A stretch of DNA of 64,000 bases from BNXB01 sp031556375 (lineage in GTDB: Bacteria > Bacteroidota > Bacteroidia > Bacteroidales > Azobacteroidaceae). The notes below the pieces were generated by a model. It saw only the letters and a list, made by a program, of their open reading frames with translations, did no database searches and was not told where the DNA came from. Position numbers and translations under genes: made by a program. This document shows positions 61,938 through 64,000 of this stretch, one piece after another; the first letter of the stretch is position 1, and each line of letters opens with the position of its first letter. Location of the stretch: assembly GCA_031556375.1 (NCBI GenBank), contig JAVBTA010000007.1:1-64000 (forward strand), in the 5' to 3' direction.

Positions 61938-63434
61938 TTACCGTTTAAGTATTTTATTCAAATAAGGAATCTCCTTCAATGGCAGATCTCTTTTTATTAC
62001 CACAAAAAGATAAATACATAATAGAATCGCATGAAATGCCCAACGCAACCAACGATTTTCCACAGGAACGATAATAGCGACAGTAAATAGGAGAAGGGTC
62101 AATCCAAAATATAAACCTATTGTCTTCAAATCATATGGAATCGGATATTTTTTCTGTCCCATGAAATAAGATATCAACATAATCACCAAATTTCCGATTA
62201 ATGAAGCCCAGGCACAGGCCATATATCCATAAACCGGAATAAAAAGAATGTTTATGAGTATAATAATTACACATCCTATTACCGAAAAAATGGCCCCCCA
62301 ACGAGTCTGGTCTGTTAATTTATACCAAAGCGAAAGATTGAAATAGATTCCAAAAAATAACTCGCCCATCATAACGATCGGTACAACAGCTAATCCTTCC
62401 CAATAAGCTTTATTAGGTATAAAATATTTAAAAATATCCAGATAAAAAGAGACTCCAAGAAATACAAACAGTCCCAGTATAATGAAATATTTAGTTGCAT
62501 CTGCATACGACCGGCGGTTATCCGACTTATCGCTCCTCGAAAAAATAAACGGTTCAAAAGCATAACGGAACGCCTGCGTAAACATCACCATAATAACCGC
62601 AACCTTAAAACAGGCACCATATATACCTAACTGATCAAAGCCGTCCGTACCGGTATACACTTTCGGAAAGATAATTTTGTCTATAGTTTGATTCATCATT
62701 CCTGCAACGCCAAGAATCAGTAAAGGCATCGAATACCGGAGCATTTTTTTTATTAACTCCCTATCGAACACATATTTAAAACCAACATATTCCGGCAAAA
62801 GAAAGCAAGTTTGAATAGCGACAGCCAACAAGTTGGCTATCAGGATATAACCTACCTGAAAATCCGGCCTGTAAAACCAACTGATCAATTCCGGATAATG
62901 CTTATCAATATAAGGACAACCGATAAGGAAAAAAAGACAGAATGAGATATTCAGAATAATCATCAGCAGTTTTAAGAATACAAATTTCAGCGGACGCTGT
63001 TTGAATCTCAAATAAGCAAATGGAATACTATTGATGGCATCCAGACACAATATCCATAACATCATATTGATATAAGATACGGGTATTATACCCTCTCCTA
63101 TCCAATTGGTTATAGGCTGAATAAAAATCAGGGCCAGGATTAGAAACGACAAAACAACTGTTCCTACAGTAATAAGTACCGTAGAATATACTGTAGTTGG
63201 GTTATATTTGTCTTTTTGATTGGCAAACCGAAATAAGCCGGTTTCCATTCCGAAAGTAAGGAATACTATAACCAGAGCCACATAAGAATACAGATTGGTA
63301 ACAACACCATATTCAGCCCGGGTAGCCAGAACTGCAGTAAAAATGGGAGTCAATAACCAGTTGAGTATCTTACCTAAGATGCTACTTACACCATAATAGG
63401 CCGTATCCTTTGCCAATGATTTCATTACTCCCAT
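61938..63434 (-). CDS. Polysaccharide/lipid-linked oligosaccharide flippase
   Basis: A 498-residue membrane protein with about 14 predicted helices, matching the MATE/MVF-type polysaccharide transporter superfamily (Wzx-like). The start (LAKDTAYYGVSSILGKILNWLLTPIFTAVL) is typical, and no soluble domain is present. It probably flips lipid-linked sugars for O-antigen, capsule or S-layer glycans. No glycosyltransferase gene adjoins it; it follows ruvB by 14 bases. Confidence 0.88.
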   Translation of the reverse strand: MGVMKSLAKDTAYYGVSSILGKILNWLLTPIFTAVLATRAEYGVVTNLYSYVALVIVFLTFGMETGLFRFANQKDKYNPTTVYSTVLITVGTVVLSFLILALIFIQPITNWIGEGIIPVSYINMMLWILCLDAINSIPFAYLRFKQRPLKFVFLKLLMIILNISFCLFFLIGCPYIDKHYPELISWFYRPDFQVGYILIANLLAVAIQTCFLLPEYVGFKYVFDRELIKKMLRYSMPLLILGVAGMMNQTIDKIIFPKVYTGTDGFDQLGIYGACFKVAVIMVMFTQAFRYAFEPFIFSRSDKSDNRRSYADATKYFIILGLFVFLGVSFYLDIFKYFIPNKAYWEGLAVVPIVMMGELFFGIYFNLSLWYKLTDQTRWGAIFSVIGCVIIILINILFIPVYGYMACAWASLIGNLVIMLISYFMGQKKYPIPYDLKTIGLYFGLTLLLFTVAIIVPVENRWLRWAFHAILLCIYLFVVIKRDLPLKEIPYLNKILKR

Positions 63435-63448
63435 AAGAAAATGGTATT

Positions 63449-64000
63449 TTAGAATAAATAACCCTGTTGTCCGGTACGTGTACGTCCCAAATGCTGATAA
63501 GCTAACGGAGTGACTTCACGTCCCCGGGGAGTGCGCTTCATAAAGCCTTCCTTGATCAAAAACGGCTCATATACTTCTTCAATAGTACCGGAATCCTCCC
63601 CTAAAGCTGTCGCAATAGTAGAGATACCAACTGGTCCCCCGTTGAACTTATCGATGATGGTGCACAATATCTTATTGTCAATCTCATCCAGACCATATTT
63701 GTCGATATTCAGGGCTTCTAAAGCAAAACATGCGATCTCCTTATCGATTTTCCCGGTTCCTTTTACCTGGGCGAAATCCCTAACACGACGGAGTAACGCA
63801 TTACAAATACGGGGAGTACCGCGACTTCTTGAAGCAATTTCTTCAGCCGCACTATCACTGCATTCTATATCCAGGATACCGGCAGAACGCTTCACAATTG
63901 CAGTCAAAGTATCTATATCGTAATATTCGAGGTGTAAATTAATTCCGAAACGGGCACGTAAAGGAGAAGTAAGTAAACCGCTACGGGTGGTCGCCCCGAC
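63449..64000 (-). CDS. ruvB: Holliday junction branch-migration ATPase RuvB, 3' part
   Basis: The gene continues past the right edge; 183 C-terminal codons lie here. Reading from the edge, VGATTRSGLLTSPLRARFG contains the sensor-1 and arginine-finger region of the AAA+ domain. The lid and the C-terminal winged-helix domain follow (ILDIECSDSAAEEIASRSRG, GGPVGISTIATALGE, ending LGRTRTGQQGYLF). The ATPase Walker motifs would be beyond the window. It drives branch migration with RuvA. Confidence 0.97.
   Translation of the reverse strand, partial: VGATTRSGLLTSPLRARFGINLHLEYYDIDTLTAIVKRSAGILDIECSDSAAEEIASRSRGTPRICNALLRRVRDFAQVKGTGKIDKEIACFALEALNIDKYGLDEIDNKILCTIIDKFNGGPVGISTIATALGEDSGTIEEVYEPFLIKEGFMKRTPRGREVTPLAYQHLGRTRTGQQGYLF

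Overview
The window is chromosomal DNA from an anaerobic member of the Bacteroidales (Bacteroidota). The evidence is consistent across the window. It carries SusC/SusD-type uptake genes, a FecI/FecR-type sigma/anti-sigma pair, an S46 dipeptidyl-peptidase, a ferredoxin-dependent 2-oxoacid oxidoreductase, DUF4295 next to rpmB-rpmG, a lipidated TamA-like protein, and many promoters of the Bacteroidota type (TTTG - about 19-20 bp - TAnnTTTG). Few starts have a Shine-Dalgarno sequence. By eye most of the DNA is about 38-40% GC. I do not assign a genus. No rRNA, tRNA, CRISPR array, complete insertion sequence or phage was seen.

Layout. 1-56: 5' end of secDF (minus strand, cut by the window edge). 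333-5829: a kor/vor-type operon (delta-alpha-beta-gamma) running on into an outer-membrane porin-like gene and a membrane-anchored solute-binding protein. 6265-7042: the rpmB-rpmG-DUF4295 ribosomal operon with clear promoter and terminator; the 50-codon DUF4295 gene is easily missed. 7158-12432: purB, an RsuA/RluB-type pseudouridine synthase with a long YG[DN]RQQGG repeat domain, asnS and a PfkB kinase, closed by a bidirectional terminator. 12502-15067 (minus): kdsA-NUDIX-MFS. A cluster of ATTGAGA-type repeats separates this from speA (15294). Then follow an Rpn-type nuclease, exonuclease III, an orphan histidine kinase and the DUF177-rpmF-fabH-era-der block (20304-24391).

24512-29064 (minus) is a cobalamin uptake operon: promoter, B12 riboswitch, btuB, a btuG-like propeller lipoprotein and btuF, with no btuCD. 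29133-31123 (minus) holds a C4 zinc-ribbon coiled-coil protein and a Nif3-family protein. 31301-35873 is a TonB-dependent receptor with a surface lipoprotein.

The accessory highlight is 35997-46145: ECF sigma factor, FecR-like anti-sigma, SusC with an STN signalling domain, SusD, and a 1000-residue Tat-exported flavoprotein with two Rossmann-type domains and a helical C-terminus. No glycosidase, lyase or sulfatase accompanies it. Base composition rises sharply inside susC, after the STN and carboxypeptidase-like domains. This suggests that the barrel, SusD and flavoenzyme were swapped in behind a resident regulatory module.

46238-64000 is almost all on the minus strand: a small secreted protein, two DUF3857 transglutaminase-like paralogues (one with the catalytic Cys replaced by Ser), a DUF4251 lipoprotein, malic enzyme with phosphotransacetylase domain, an envelope cluster (M23 peptidase, dxr, rseP, TamL-like protein), a DPP7-like S46 peptidase, a polysaccharide flippase and the 3' part of ruvB.
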